From: Copromyces sp. CBS 386.78
Lineage: Eukaryota > Ascomycota > Sordariomycetes > Sordariales > Sordariaceae
Direction: 5' to 3'
Assembly (NCBI GenBank): GCA_030685235.1
Contig: MU839302.1
Location: 1 to 33,621, forward strand
DNA: 33,621 nucleotides
In this document: piece after piece, positions 7,741 through 18,587 of the stretch
Numbering within the stretch: position 1 is the stretch's first letter
How the letters are laid out: each line of letters opens with the position of its first letter
Position numbers and translations under genes: made by a program
The notes under the pieces: generated by a model
What the model was told of the DNA's origin: nothing
Seen by the model: the letters and a program-made list of their open reading frames with translations, nothing else
The model's database searches: none

Positions 7741-7754
7741 GTTATAAACCCGGC
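7741..7754 (+). promoter_or_regulatory. Copia-1 primer binding site (initiator tRNA-Met half)
   Basis: GTTATAAACCCGGC begins one base after the LTR. Reverting two G-to-A changes gives GTTATGAGCCCGGC, the complement of an initiator tRNA-Met anticodon stem-loop (...GGGCUCAUAAC). The same type of site, unmutated, lies at 30194-30207 in Copia-2. Copia and Ty5 are known to prime from such a half-tRNA. Confidence 0.75.
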
Positions 7755-8700
7755 TCCCGCTATACGGCAATTTATACCGATACTATAGACTAGGCGCCAC
7801 TAAACCGCATCTAATCTAATATATCGGCAAATACGTTCTTCCATTACAAACGAGCCAAAACTCAATCCTAATTCCACATTCCAACTAAAGCGGGATAAAT
7901 ACATTCTATCCCGTTTCCTTCGTATTATCTATTATCTAAAATACTAAAAATACTACAAAATAGTCGGGAAAACGCATCAAAAAAACTAATATTCATCCCT
8001 TCATTCTAAAAATTAGACTACTAATCTCGTCCTATATTAAAAATAGAAGTAAATAACGGCCTAGAAGTAGGAGAGGGTAGCCGATATAGCTATCGACGTA
8101 AATGTAACCGTCCTATCTAACTTCCAACCGTCGTACGTACTATAAGATAAAACGAATTCCTATAGCTAGTTAAAATAATTGAACGCCTATTAAAGTACAG
8201 CAATCTATAGGACCCTATAAGTGCCGAAAGCGATAGTATATTCGAAGCTGCCGGAATACCCTCCTTAATACTAAAAGAGTTCGAAGTAGGGATAATTAAT
8301 AAAATTAAAGTACTAAACGACAGGGAGTTCTTTAAATTCGAAATCAAATCCTTAAATACCGAAGGATACCTAAATTCACAAATATAAATAATTTCTCTAT
8401 TCTAATTTAGAATAACTTATTTCTATAATAATAATCTTACTAACCCTATATACCAAATAACTAATAACCTTATTAATATAATTCTACGTACCATAATTAA
8501 TAATAGTAAAAACTATAAAAGTACTATCGACGTCTTTAACGAATAAATAAACGGAGCCGGAACCGCAACCCCGGACAAATTAAGCGATATCAATGTAAGT
8601 AATACCGGAATTAGAATTATAATTCTAATAACCTTACGTATTATCCCGATTATTATAGGACTAAATATTATATTTAATCCGATTTCTTTAATAAGTATTA
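7755..8700 (+). other. Copia-1 leader, no clear reading frame
   Basis: About 950 bp between the primer site and the recognisable gag. It is strongly RIP-mutated and no frame can be followed. It probably holds the untranslated leader and the N-terminus of gag. A 76-codon minus-strand opening (8117-8347) has no known similarity. Confidence 0.5.
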
Positions 8701-11700
8701 ATATTAATATTAGTTTAAAATTAGACGGAAAAGATAATTATAAGGTTTAAAACCGTCTCTAATTATTTATAATCGACGTTATAAATGGTTTTGAAATTAT
8801 AAAGACTTATCCTACTAAGGATATTATCCTTATCGATTCTCTAAAGGCTTAGAAAAATAAATAACGATATTATATTAAAATTCTCTATATAACCTTCGGC
8901 GAAACCGCCGAAAAGTTATTAAAAAGATAGATAATTATAGTTAAATTCTTCCTTAAAGCTAAAGAAAAGTATTTAAACGAAGGTATTAGCGCTTTATAAT
9001 AGATTTAATAGGAATAGGACAACTTAAAATTCGGTAACTTTAATAAAATCCGAACTCTAAGCCAAAAAATCCTATCCTTATAAAAAGAATATATTACAAT
9101 TAGTATAGAATATAAATTACCCGAAAGTTAACTAATCTTAAAACTATTATAGGTACTTAATTAAAAGTAGTATAACGTTTAAAAAATTAACTTCTAAACT
9201 ATTTACAATAAAAAACTCCCTTCCTTCTAAAATATAATCCGCTCCGCTAAGGGCGAATTTATATATATTAACGCCGAAGGTAACTATAATATAATAGTGA
9301 TACTAACGAAAAAGAAGAATATAACGCTAATACTTCTAGTTGATAACCTTCGCAATAAATTCTGCACCTATTGTAATAAAAAGTACTATAATAAAGAGGG
9401 TTATTAGGATCTCTACCTAAAATTGAAAAAGGAATATAATACCTATAAATAGAAGAAAAAGGATAAAAATCTATCTTTAATATTAACCCCTACAATAATA
9501 ACCCTAACCTAAATGGTTTTTATTGTAAACGTAGAACCTATTACCTTATTTACTTCGTCTTTCCCTATTTACAATTAAATTAAAAAACGTTATTTCGACC
9601 TTTAATAATATATTTTACAATGGAATAAAAAGCTTCTACTCTCTCTAAACGGCGTACTTCTTTAATTCGGGTTGCAGATAGTATACAACGACCGTCCGGA
9701 ATAATTTCGTTACTTTTACGGTAAACAGCGGATCTATTACCGGCATCGGCGGTATAAAAGTCCCTATTAGGTATTAGGGTAATTAAAAAAAAAAATTTTT
9801 TTAATAGTATAATTACTATAATTCGATTTAATAATATTCTTTTTACCCCTAACCTTAGCATTAATTTAATTTCTATAACCTAATTCCTTAACCGTAGTAC
9901 TAATATAATTCTATTTAAAAATTACTAGCTTATTAAGAAAGGCGGTATAAGTATTTAAGCTACCTATTTTAGTAACCTATTTATTTTATAAATTACCGAT
10001 ACTGCTTAGTAAACTTTAGTCTCGTATTCGGTTAGCCCGAAGATAAGGCTTTAGTACGAGCGTATAGGGTATTTAAGGGAAGAGAACCTCGCTAAAATAG
10101 AAGATATAGTCGACGGGATAAAAAATGCCTAATAGTATTATACGTACGAAGTATACGTTAGAGGCCGAATAAAAGAGACTTTATATTGTAGCAAATTCCT
10201 ATAGGCCGAATATATATTGAATATAATTTATATAGATATTTATAGGCCCTTTTATATTATAAAATATTAAGGTAAACGCTATTAAATTATATTAGTCGAC
10301 GGTTATAATAGATTTAGCAGATTATTAACTATTAAAAATAGGATAAGGGTTTAGGAATTTATTTAGGCTTTCGTATAGAAGTTGGAAGTAAGAGAACCCT
10401 AAAGGAGAAAGTATAGAACTATTTATTTAGATAGAGCTTAAAAATTTAATAGTTATGAATTTAATATATAGGTAGCTAAACGAGGAATGTATATTAAGAA
10501 GTTAATAATAGAGTAGTACTAATTTAATAGTATAGTAAAAGTATTGAATATGTACTTCCGAAAAAAATTGTTATTAATTATAATTAGAGGGAATATTCCG
10601 AAGGAATTTTAGCTAGAGATCTTTAAAACGGTTAATTACTTCAAAAATAGAAACCCTTATTTAATATTCGATAAAACGCTTTACGAACTAGTATTCGGGC
10701 AAAGACTAAACGTTAATAATATTAGAATTATTAGTACAACTATTTAATATCTTATTTTAAAGGTAAATAGGAAGAAGATAGACGAAAAAATAATTAAATA
10801 TATACTTATCGGTTTTAAAGGACATACGGTCTATAAGCTCCTTATACTAAATAAGCGAATAATTAGATTAATTAATATTTATTTTAAAATAAAAATAGTA
10901 TTAATTAAATGAAGGATAAAAAACGTAGTAATATAAATAATACCCAATCCGAATTACTAAATCGGAGCCGGGTCTACGGAGCCGAATTAGGGTAGGCATG
11001 TAAATATAGGGGGTAAGTAAATAGATCCGCAAAGGAAACGACCCCGGACCCTAGATTAAAGTAGGTAGTTAATTAATTAGGGTATATTAAAGGGTATTCC
11101 GGGTAGGCTAAAACGTACCCCGGGTAAATAAGGGTCTCCCGATTTATTAGTCTAAACCTTACTAATATTATAATTTCTACCCTCTAAATAATAACGTTAA
11201 AAGTCTATTATTAAATAAATTATACTTATAGGGTAATAGTATACGCCGGATAACCTTTCCTTAAATATTATAATAGTAAATAACGAATGTAGATTTTAAA
11301 ATAGTATATTATTAAACCGTAATATATCGGTACAAATATAAACAACGCTATAAATATTAATAAAAACCGGAAATAGTATTATTATTGATAATTATCTAGA
11401 ATTTTAATATCCGTTAAAAAATAGGATTTCCGAATATTAATACCCTATTTAATATTATATACTATATATTAGCAATAATAGTACGGATTTAGAAAATATA
11501 GAACCAATAACGTTAAAAGAAGTAAAGTAGAGCTTTTTTTAAGATAAGTAATTAGAGGTAATAGCTAATAAATACCGGTCTTTTATTTAAAAGAGTATAT
11601 AGGAATTAGTAGAAGTAACGCTATAAATATACGTTTTATACGGCAAATAAGTCTACAAGCTCAAACGAAGATTTAATAACGAAGTTATAAAACGAAAAAT

Positions 11701-13150
11701 TCGTTAGGTAGTCTATAATTTTGAACAAATCGAAGGAGTGGACTATTTTAAGATATTCGCTTCAATTATTAAACTAATGAACTATAAAATCCTATTTACT
11801 ATTACTACTATATTAAATTTAGAAATCGAATAAATAGACGTTAAGACCGTATTCCTATATAAGAATATAGAAGAGACGATTTACGTAGAATAACCTCCTA
11901 AATTCGATAATAGTACAAATAAAGTCTATAAATTGAATAAAGCCTTATATAGCCTTAAATAAATACTAAAAATCTAATTTAATACGCTTACTATAGCGTT
12001 GAAAGAGCTAGGCTATAACCCTATTACTATTAATTATAAAATATTCTCTAAATAAAATACCTTCGTAACAATTTATATAAACGATCTATTAATCGTTAGG
12101 AAGGATAAGGGAAAAATTTAGAATTTAAAAGATATATTAAATACTAAATTCCAAATAATGGATTTAAATCCCTATTACTATTATTTTAATATCTGTATTA
12201 TACGCGATAGGTAGAATAGGATTATTTATTTCGATTAATAAAGGTATATTAATAAAATCCTTACTTATTTCGGTATAACAAATTGTAACTTAATAAATAC
12301 TCTAATAATTATTAACCGGTTAAAAAAGATTAGAGAAGGCTAATAAGCTAAAAAGGTCAAAATAACTATATACCAATTAGGGGTTAAATTACTAATATAT
12401 ATTATACTTAATATAAAATTAAATATTACGTACGTAATCTCTTTAATTAATCGTTATTTTACAAATCCGGCTAAAGCCTACTTCTGTATACTAAAAAAAT
12501 CTTCAAATACTTTAAAGATACGAAAAACCTAATACTAATATTCATTAGAAATTTAAGCCTCCTACAAAAATTCTTTAATTTAAATTAGGCTGGGGACGTC
12601 AATACTAGGAAGTCCACCGCCGGTTTCGTATTCAACTTCAATAGTAGGAATATTAGCTAAAACTCCAAAAGATAATAAATAATAATATTATTATCGACGG
12701 AAATTAAGTATATAGTACAAATATAGGTAATTAAGGAAGCTATCTAATTAAAACAGCTATATATAGAATTAAGTACTAATCTTCGGGGGGAGAATAATAC
12801 GGATATAGGGGAAACGAAAGCCGTTATTATCTATTGTAACAACTAGGGAACTATATTACTTACTTCAAACCCTACGCATTATTAAAGGACAAAGTATATC
12901 GATATTCAATAGTATTTTATATATAAAAAGGTTAAAGATAGATTTATTAAATTTAATTACGTACTAACAGAGGAGTAAATAATTAACGGACTAACTAAAC
13001 CGCTTACCAAAAATTAATTCTTATTCTTTAGAAAAGGACTAGGTCTAATTAATTTAAATAGAGTATAAAAAAGCTTTAAGGTTAGTACAAGTACTATATT
13101 GCCCACCGTAGAAGAATTAAATTCGGGTAATAGTAAAGACGAACTTTAAA
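8700..13150 (+). pseudogene. Copia-1 gag-pol polyprotein, disrupted
   Basis: Plus-strand remnants in order. Gag of the UBN2/copia type is at 8712-9260 (LDGKDNY then a Trp turned into TAA). A CCHC knuckle is near 9363-9415 (CTYC kept, later His and Cys read Tyr). A protease C-terminal part ending PNLSINLIS is near 9845-9880. The integrase core is near 10230-10345 (YIDIY...P, then ILVDGY), with its C-terminal part to about 10860. Reverse transcriptase is about 11740-12110 with ...FLYKN and IYVEQPPKF. RNase H is about 12580-12780 (RKSTAGFVF, STEIKYIV) and the tail LTKPLTKN is near 13000. The RT catalytic box YVDD reads YIND at 12074-12085. Many Trp and Gln codons are stops. Normally the products would form a cytoplasmic virus-like particle and copy the RNA; none could be made here. 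Confidence 0.9.
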
Positions 13151-13204
13151 TACTAATTGACGGGCATAGAGTATAAGGTAGTCTCTACATCACTTATAAC
13201 CATT

Positions 13205-13213
13205 AAGGGGGAG
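13205..13213 (+). promoter_or_regulatory. Copia-1 polypurine tract
   Basis: AAGGGGGAG lies directly against the first base of the 3' LTR, the expected primer for plus-strand DNA synthesis. Confidence 0.85.
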
Positions 13214-13410
13214 TACTAAAAGTCATAATCACACGTGACACAGAGCCTCAACTTGAGCCTCACTCTACGTACTAGTACATAGTAAACAAGGATGTCTCAA
13301 GGGTAATCAAGGCAAGCGGGCATAAAAGGAAAGCAGTCATATCGTAGTTTATTAGCTCTCATTGAATAATATAGCCTTTCTCCCACTCTCTTTCATATGC
13401 ATTTTTGACA
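13214..13410 (+). repeat. Copia-1 3' LTR
   Basis: Starts TACTAAAAGTC (TG changed to TA) and ends TTTTTGACA. 197 bp, about 91 percent identical to the 5' LTR, with all differences transitions. It is followed by the TSD copy TTTAT at 13411-13415. Confidence 0.95.
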
Positions 13411-13833
13411 TTTATATAGGGTAATCCGTACGGCTATTAAAATAATAACGAACGGAGATTGTATAATTATTTTCGACGAATTAATTAGGGATTAGTATTA
13501 GAAGTATTAAATTTAAATTTAAAAGGTTTTTAAATAAAAGGTTATTATATTTTTAAATACTATAGCCGTTTTAATTAAAGGAATCCCGTAGGTTAGTATC
13601 GATAAGAAATAACCTAAATTAATTATATAGGAAATAAGGGGGAGGAATAAAGAAGCGGAAATTATTAGGGTTAAACCTTAGAAGAGATATAAAGGGGAAG
13701 AGAGAAGAATATTTTTAATAGAAATTGCGACTATAAAAGCTATAATTTTCTTCTAAGAGAATTTCTTCTTCTAAAATAGTAGTATATATATATATATATA
13801 TATTATTTTAAATTATAGCTTCCGCCTAATAAT

Positions 13834-14285
13834 ATTTTAAGAGAAACTCTATTTATACGTGGTAAAATCTCTATTTGTACGTGGTTCACTTTTGCTTTTC
13901 TAACTATAACTTAGTCGAACTTTGGTATATAAAACTAAAAGTAATACCAAATTACTCGTCGATTTTAACAGATTTTTTAAGGTAGGTACCAATCTTATAG
14001 CCTTAAGCGTTATCTACATCCTACTTTTCTAGACTTTTGAACTTTCAATCTTCCTAATTATTTATTTATCATAGCTTTCTTTCTTTAAAGTTTCCAGGGG
14101 TAGCAGCTATACGCGGCCTTCAAAAAGGGTAGTGTTAAGTAGAGAAAAAAATAAGAAAAAATATGATATACTTTTTGCCTCCCTATAAATTCTTTTGGTA
14201 CTCTGAAAAAGATATTGAAATTCACTTTTTTCCACCACGTACAAATAGAGATTTCACCACGTACAAATAGAGTTTCTCTATTTTA
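13834..14285. mobile_element. MITE-1 (440 bp, 46-bp TIRs) with 6-bp TSD
   Basis: The element spans 13840-14279 and is flanked by ATTTTA on both sides (13834-13839, 14280-14285). The TIRs (13840-13885 and 14234-14279) match at 44 of 46 positions; both mismatches are G-to-A in the left arm. Each TIR contains CTCTATTTRTACGTGGT twice, 22 bp apart. Unit B (about 15960-15985) has the empty site. It has no coding capacity, so it would depend on a transposase elsewhere. The interior keeps CpA/TpG, unlike the surrounding unit A, so it probably arrived after most RIP. The superfamily is uncertain: a 6-bp TSD is not diagnostic. Confidence 0.9.
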
Positions 14286-14671
14286 AATATTGGTATTTTA
14301 GATATACAGCGAGGTTTTATCGCTAAGAGGATATTTATAGCCGTTATAGTAAAATTAAATATAATAAACTATATATAAAAAAAGTAAATTACTCTTCGAA
14401 TAAGGATAATTCTTTAATTTTTATAAATTATATAGGAAGTCGGGGTATTTCGCCTTCGATAAAAAGCGATACCTATTCGTAAAGGCGGTTTATATAAAAG
14501 TATTAATCAATTATATTAAAAGGCTTCGTAATTTTATTATTTATAAAGGGTTAATTAAATTAGTATTAAAACCGATAATAGAAATAGAAGAGGACGTTAT
14601 AATCCTTAACGCCCCCTTTAATTCCCGTTTAATTACAATTTTAGAGAAATTATTTATAAGAGGAGGAAAAA

Positions 14672-14703
14672 AAAGCCGCCCTAAGAAAATTAGCGGCGGC
14701 TTT
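14672..14703. repeat. GC hairpin in unit A
   Basis: AAAGCCGCC (14672-14680) pairs with GGCGGCTTT (14695-14703) across a 14-nt loop. In unit B the arms are eroded by transitions (GGCTGCC and GGTAGC, about 16359-16386). It may be no more than a consequence of the basic coding tail. Confidence 0.6.
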
Positions 14704-14813
14704 CGGCCGAAATTTATAAATATAAACCTAATAGATATTTATATTTACTTTTAAAACGTAAGCGTTTGTACTTATATTAATTCTATCGTTATTATATTTA
14801 TAATCGCTATTAA

Positions 14814-16486
14814 AAACGACGCCGAAACCGGAAACGCCGATTTCTAATTAGGAAGTGCTCTAAAACGAAAACCGATAACGGCAATCGACTTAGGAGGGTT
14901 ATTTACCCCCTTCACAATATCTTACGACGACCGTAGCGATAGTATTGAACCATCGCTACCGATAATAATTAATAGAGGTGCGAATGGGTTTAAGAATAGT
15001 ATTTACAACCCCCTCGGAAGTATTTTAAAATATAACGACCCTAATACCGTATTTATTATAAAGATTTCAGAAGAAACGGAGGAAGACGATAAAATTATAA
15101 AAGAATTTATTACTTATTATAGTAAATAAAATTACGGACTACGCCGCTATAACGACTAACGATTATTATTAGGTTTGAAAGTTACTTTTCGAATTCGTAA
15201 ATTTTTTTGTAAAGAAAAGTAGGTTTATAATATTTAAGGTAAATAAGGCCGGCGAAGCCTAATTTATTATTAGAAAGGATTTCGACGATTTGAAGAAGTA
15301 TATTTCGAAGGAATTGAAGAAGGACGCTTAAGAGGCGCCGAAGAAATAAGTTAATATTGTTTAGAAATTACTAAATAAGGTTAATACTATTTTCTACAAT
15401 TTACTTATTGTTATTATTAAAAAAATTATTTTTTCTAATTACGAACGCTAATTTACTAGTAAAGGGGTTTAAATTGCCGCCGAATTTACTATGCGTTTAA
15501 ATGATAATATAAAGTAAGTTGTCGAAAATGTTTTAAAGGAGAGCCTATATAGGGTAATTTATGTAGCTATTAGGATAGTAATAAATGGAGATTATATAAT
15601 TATTTTCGACGAATTAATTAGGGATTGGTATTGGAAGTATTAAATTTAAGTTAAGAAGGTATTTGGAAAAGAGGCAGTTATATCCTTAAATATTATAGCT
15701 ATTTTAGTTAAAGGAGTCCCGTAGGTTAATATCGATGTAAAATAATTTAAATTGATTATATAGGAAATAAGGGAGAAGAATAAGGAGGCGGAAATTATTA
15801 AGGTTAAACTTTAGAAAAAATATGAAAGAAAGGAAAGAAGAATATTTTTAGTAGAAGTTGCGATTGCAAAGGTTATATTCTTTTTTTAAAAGAATTTTTT
15901 CTTTTAGGATAGTAATATATATATATATACAAATTATTTTAAATTACGGCCTCCGCTTCATAATATTTTAGTTATTAATATTTCGGATATATAGCGAAAT
16001 TTTATTATTAAGAAGACGTTTATAATTATTATAATAAAGTTAAGTATAATAGGCTGCGTATAGGAAAAGAAAATTACCCTTCGAATAAGGATAATTCTTT
16101 AATTTTTTATAAATTATATAGAAAGTCGGGGTATTTCGCCTTCGATAAAAAGTAATACCCGTTTGTAAGAATAGCCTATGCGAAAGTATTAATTAATTAC
16201 GCCGAAAGGCTTTATAATTTTATTATTTATAAAGGATTAATTAAATTAGTATTAAAATTAACGATAAAGATAGAAAAGGACGTTATAATTCCCGACGCCC
16301 CCCTTAATTCCCGTTTAATTGCGATTTTAAAGAAATTATTTATAAGAAGAAGAAAAAGAGGCTGCCTTAAGAAGATTAGAGGTAGCTTTCGGCCGAAATT
16401 CGTAAATATAGGCCTAATAAATATTTATACCCGCTTTTAAAATATAAGTAATTATATTCGTATTAGCTTTATTATTATTATATTTA
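14814..16486 (+). pseudogene. Unit B: tandem second copy of the unrecognised unit
   Basis: About 1.67 kb, direct repeat of unit A (1.68 kb once Copia-1 and MITE-1 are removed). It starts right after A without the T-rich tract that precedes A. It carries the same initial coding phase (LGGLFTPF, YDDRSDS, ISEETEEDDK), the middle phase (NKAGEA, GDYIIIFDELIRDWYWKY) and the basic tail. RIP changes differ between A and B, so the two can be used to correct each other. It ends in an ATT-rich stretch, then the LINE begins. Confidence 0.5.
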
Positions 16487-16696
16487 TAATTATTATTATT
16501 ATTTTTAAAGAAATAATACCCCCCTAATTTATTATTAAATTAAAAGGAAACCTTTTCTAAGGTAATTAATAATTTAATTAACAATATTTTATTAGAATAT
16601 AGGGAAATTATATAAAAGAGGGAAAATACTATTCGAATAAGAAGAGACTTATGACGTTATAGCCATTTAGAAGTCGGGTAAAAATTTAAATAAGGA

Positions 16697-17856
16697 TATT
16701 TATTAGCCGAAAATAATAATAATAGTCTTATTCCCTATGCTACTTATCTATAGCGCCTTATTGGCATGGGGTACTTCTCCTGGTTTTCTAGAGGAAACTG
16801 TGCGGCGATAAGCGCCGTCGGATAAAAACCGCCAGCTCCTTTCGGTTGCGAATAAATCGCGCCTGCTCTATTTCGATTCTATTTATAGCGGTGCTTACCT
16901 ACCGCCTCAATAAATAAGCTACTTCCCTTCTACCGCTATATTTACGAATACTACGCGAATTTATCGCATTACTCTCCCTCTAATTCGATTGCCAAACGGT
17001 ACTCGTTCAACCTACTAAGCCGTAATACCTACGAAAGGATTCTCTCAGCTCGGGTTCCGTCGTCCAAATAAATTTAGAACTCTTCTTTTATTTACGGCCA
17101 GTCGGTTGCCGTTATTTAATAGTCGGCTATCCGTAAATAATTTAGGACGATATATATAAAAGTTTCTTTACCCGCACTGTAAGAATAGATTAGCGTTATA
17201 ATATCCGGAACCTTCCTCTAGAAGAGGAAGGACCAGAAGCCTATAACTTCCGTCCTTATTTAGGTAAGTAGGGAACTCTTCGCTTTAAGTAATAAGTACT
17301 ACTCGTCGTCGTCCTCCGGTTATTAGACTTTCTTCTTTTTTCGTTTCATACCGATTATATACCGTTTTATAGTATTACCGCTAAACTTTAGGTTGAGGTC
17401 GGCGATAGTAAACTCGTACCGTCGGCCCAATTTAATTACCGCCGCCGCTAATTAATAATTATAGTACAATACCTATTCTCTTATCGTTACCTCTTCCAAC
17501 TACCCCTCACGGTCCGTAGCGGTTAGTTTTAGTACTTGCGACGGGGGCGGCAGCGCCCCTATTACCGGGGGCGGACTTATTACGATCGCTAGAAGTTTCT
17601 CCGTCGGTGCCCATTCTTCAGCCCACTTAGCTTTGGCGGCACCGCTTTCTAGTCTATCGGCGGGTAGCCGACCCCTTACTCTCCTTGCCTAGATGCGGCT
17701 AGCTACCTAAGTTATAGTCCCTCGGACGAACCCTACTTAGTTCGTACGGGCGAGCCTTTCTTCGAAGGCCCTAACCCATTTATTGAAGTAGAGGTCGAGC
17801 GGCGGACAAAAGGTTTCCGTCTCTAGGTTCCTTACCGGCGTATTTATTAGCCGAAA
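16697..17856 (-). mobile_element. 5'-truncated LINE copy inserted antisense, with 16-bp TSD
   Basis: 16713-17840 is the reverse complement of the LINE 3' end (homologous to about 20685-21877). On the minus strand it encodes the C-terminal ORF2 part (for example ETETFCPPLDLYFNKW) and then the 3' UTR ending in (TAT)n. Flanks are identical: TATTTATTAGCCGAAA at 16697-16712 and 17841-17856. The partial LINE at 22085-22110 shows the single, uninterrupted target. Truncation at the 5' end, a simple-repeat 3' tail and a long TSD are hallmarks of target-primed reverse transcription. It is clearly GC-richer than the homologous part of its host. Confidence 0.9.
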
Positions 17857-18164
17857 GGTAGTAAATATTATAGTATTAATTATTTAGAGAATAGTAGAAT
17901 AATAATTTATGTAAATAAAAAGTAAGATTTAAAGGACTTAAATTTCTAAATTAAAAAGGGTTAAATTACAGTAATAGTAAAGAATTTACGAAAACAGATA
18001 ATTGTTTATTCTATTTATTCCTTTATTTTCCTTTAAAGTACGCCGGAATATTAATAGGGGTTTCCCTTCTTCGAACTCTTCGAAGAAAAACCCTTAGCCG
18101 GTTAATATATAATTGTAAGGGATTATAATTTTTATTACCCTAATTGGGATTTAGAGAATAGGAT

Positions 18165-18587
18165 TAGTTTAAGAGGATATCTATTCGTACTATAGGAAAC
18201 GTCTTATCGGACTGTGGTCTAAAAGAGAAACCTTTAAGTAATTTATATAAATGAAGTCCGATAATGGTAAAAAGTAGCTCATAATTTTTGTTACTTTCTA
18301 TAGTATTTTTGAGTACTCCTCTTGTATATATACCCTCTATATTAATCCTTTTTCTTATAGAAAATTGGATTTCCTAAGTTAGGAACTTCAACCTATAAAG
18401 CCTATACCTTCTAAAGCCCGTGCGGAGGCCTAACCATATTAGTAAAATTAGATAAAATTCTAGGAGTGTAGATATACAATTTTCTTACTTGTAAGCCTAG
18501 ATTTCGTAAAGTTACACTTAGTTAACCTTTTAGACTATAGTGCGATAAGACGTTTCCAACAGTACGAATAGACATCCTCTAGTTTAA
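18165..18587. mobile_element. MITE-2 (407 bp, 53-bp TIRs) with 8-bp TSD, hAT-like
   Basis: The element spans 18173-18579; TSD TAGTTTAA at 18165-18172 and 18580-18587. TIRs start GAGGATRTCTATTCGTACT and match at 47 of 53 positions (18173-18225 and 18527-18579). The partial LINE copy has the empty site near 22415-22425. An 8-bp duplication points to a hAT-type transposase acting in trans. There is no coding capacity. Confidence 0.88.

Larger units (their letters stand above)
7543..13410 (+). mobile_element. Copia-1: complete Ty1/Copia LTR retrotransposon, RIP-inactivated
   Basis: 5868 bp bounded by 197-bp direct LTRs and a 5-bp TSD (TTTAT), inserted in unit A. Internal order is gag, zinc knuckle, protease, integrase, reverse transcriptase, RNase H, which defines the Ty1/Copia superfamily (integrase before RT). 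The two LTRs differ at about 18 positions, all transitions, in both directions, so mutation continued after insertion. Every coding domain has stops, so the element cannot move on its own. Confidence 0.95.
13416..14813 (+). pseudogene. Unit A, 3' part
   Basis: Continues unit A after Copia-1 and is homologous to 15543-16486. Contains an (AT)n run at 13781-13800, the MITE at 13840-14279, and a final coding-like stretch (14410-14735). In that stretch one phase reads SGYFAFDKKRY..., APFNSRL and a basic end with RPKK and GGFRPK, a patch resembling an AT-hook or nuclear localisation signal. Its last bases are TATAATCGCTATTA (14799-14812), directly abutting the start of unit B. The product is unknown. 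Confidence 0.45.

Noticed and set aside
9580..9861. 93-codon minus-strand opening
   Set aside because: Antisense shadow of the Copia-1 protease region, which has the PNLSINLIS motif on the plus strand.
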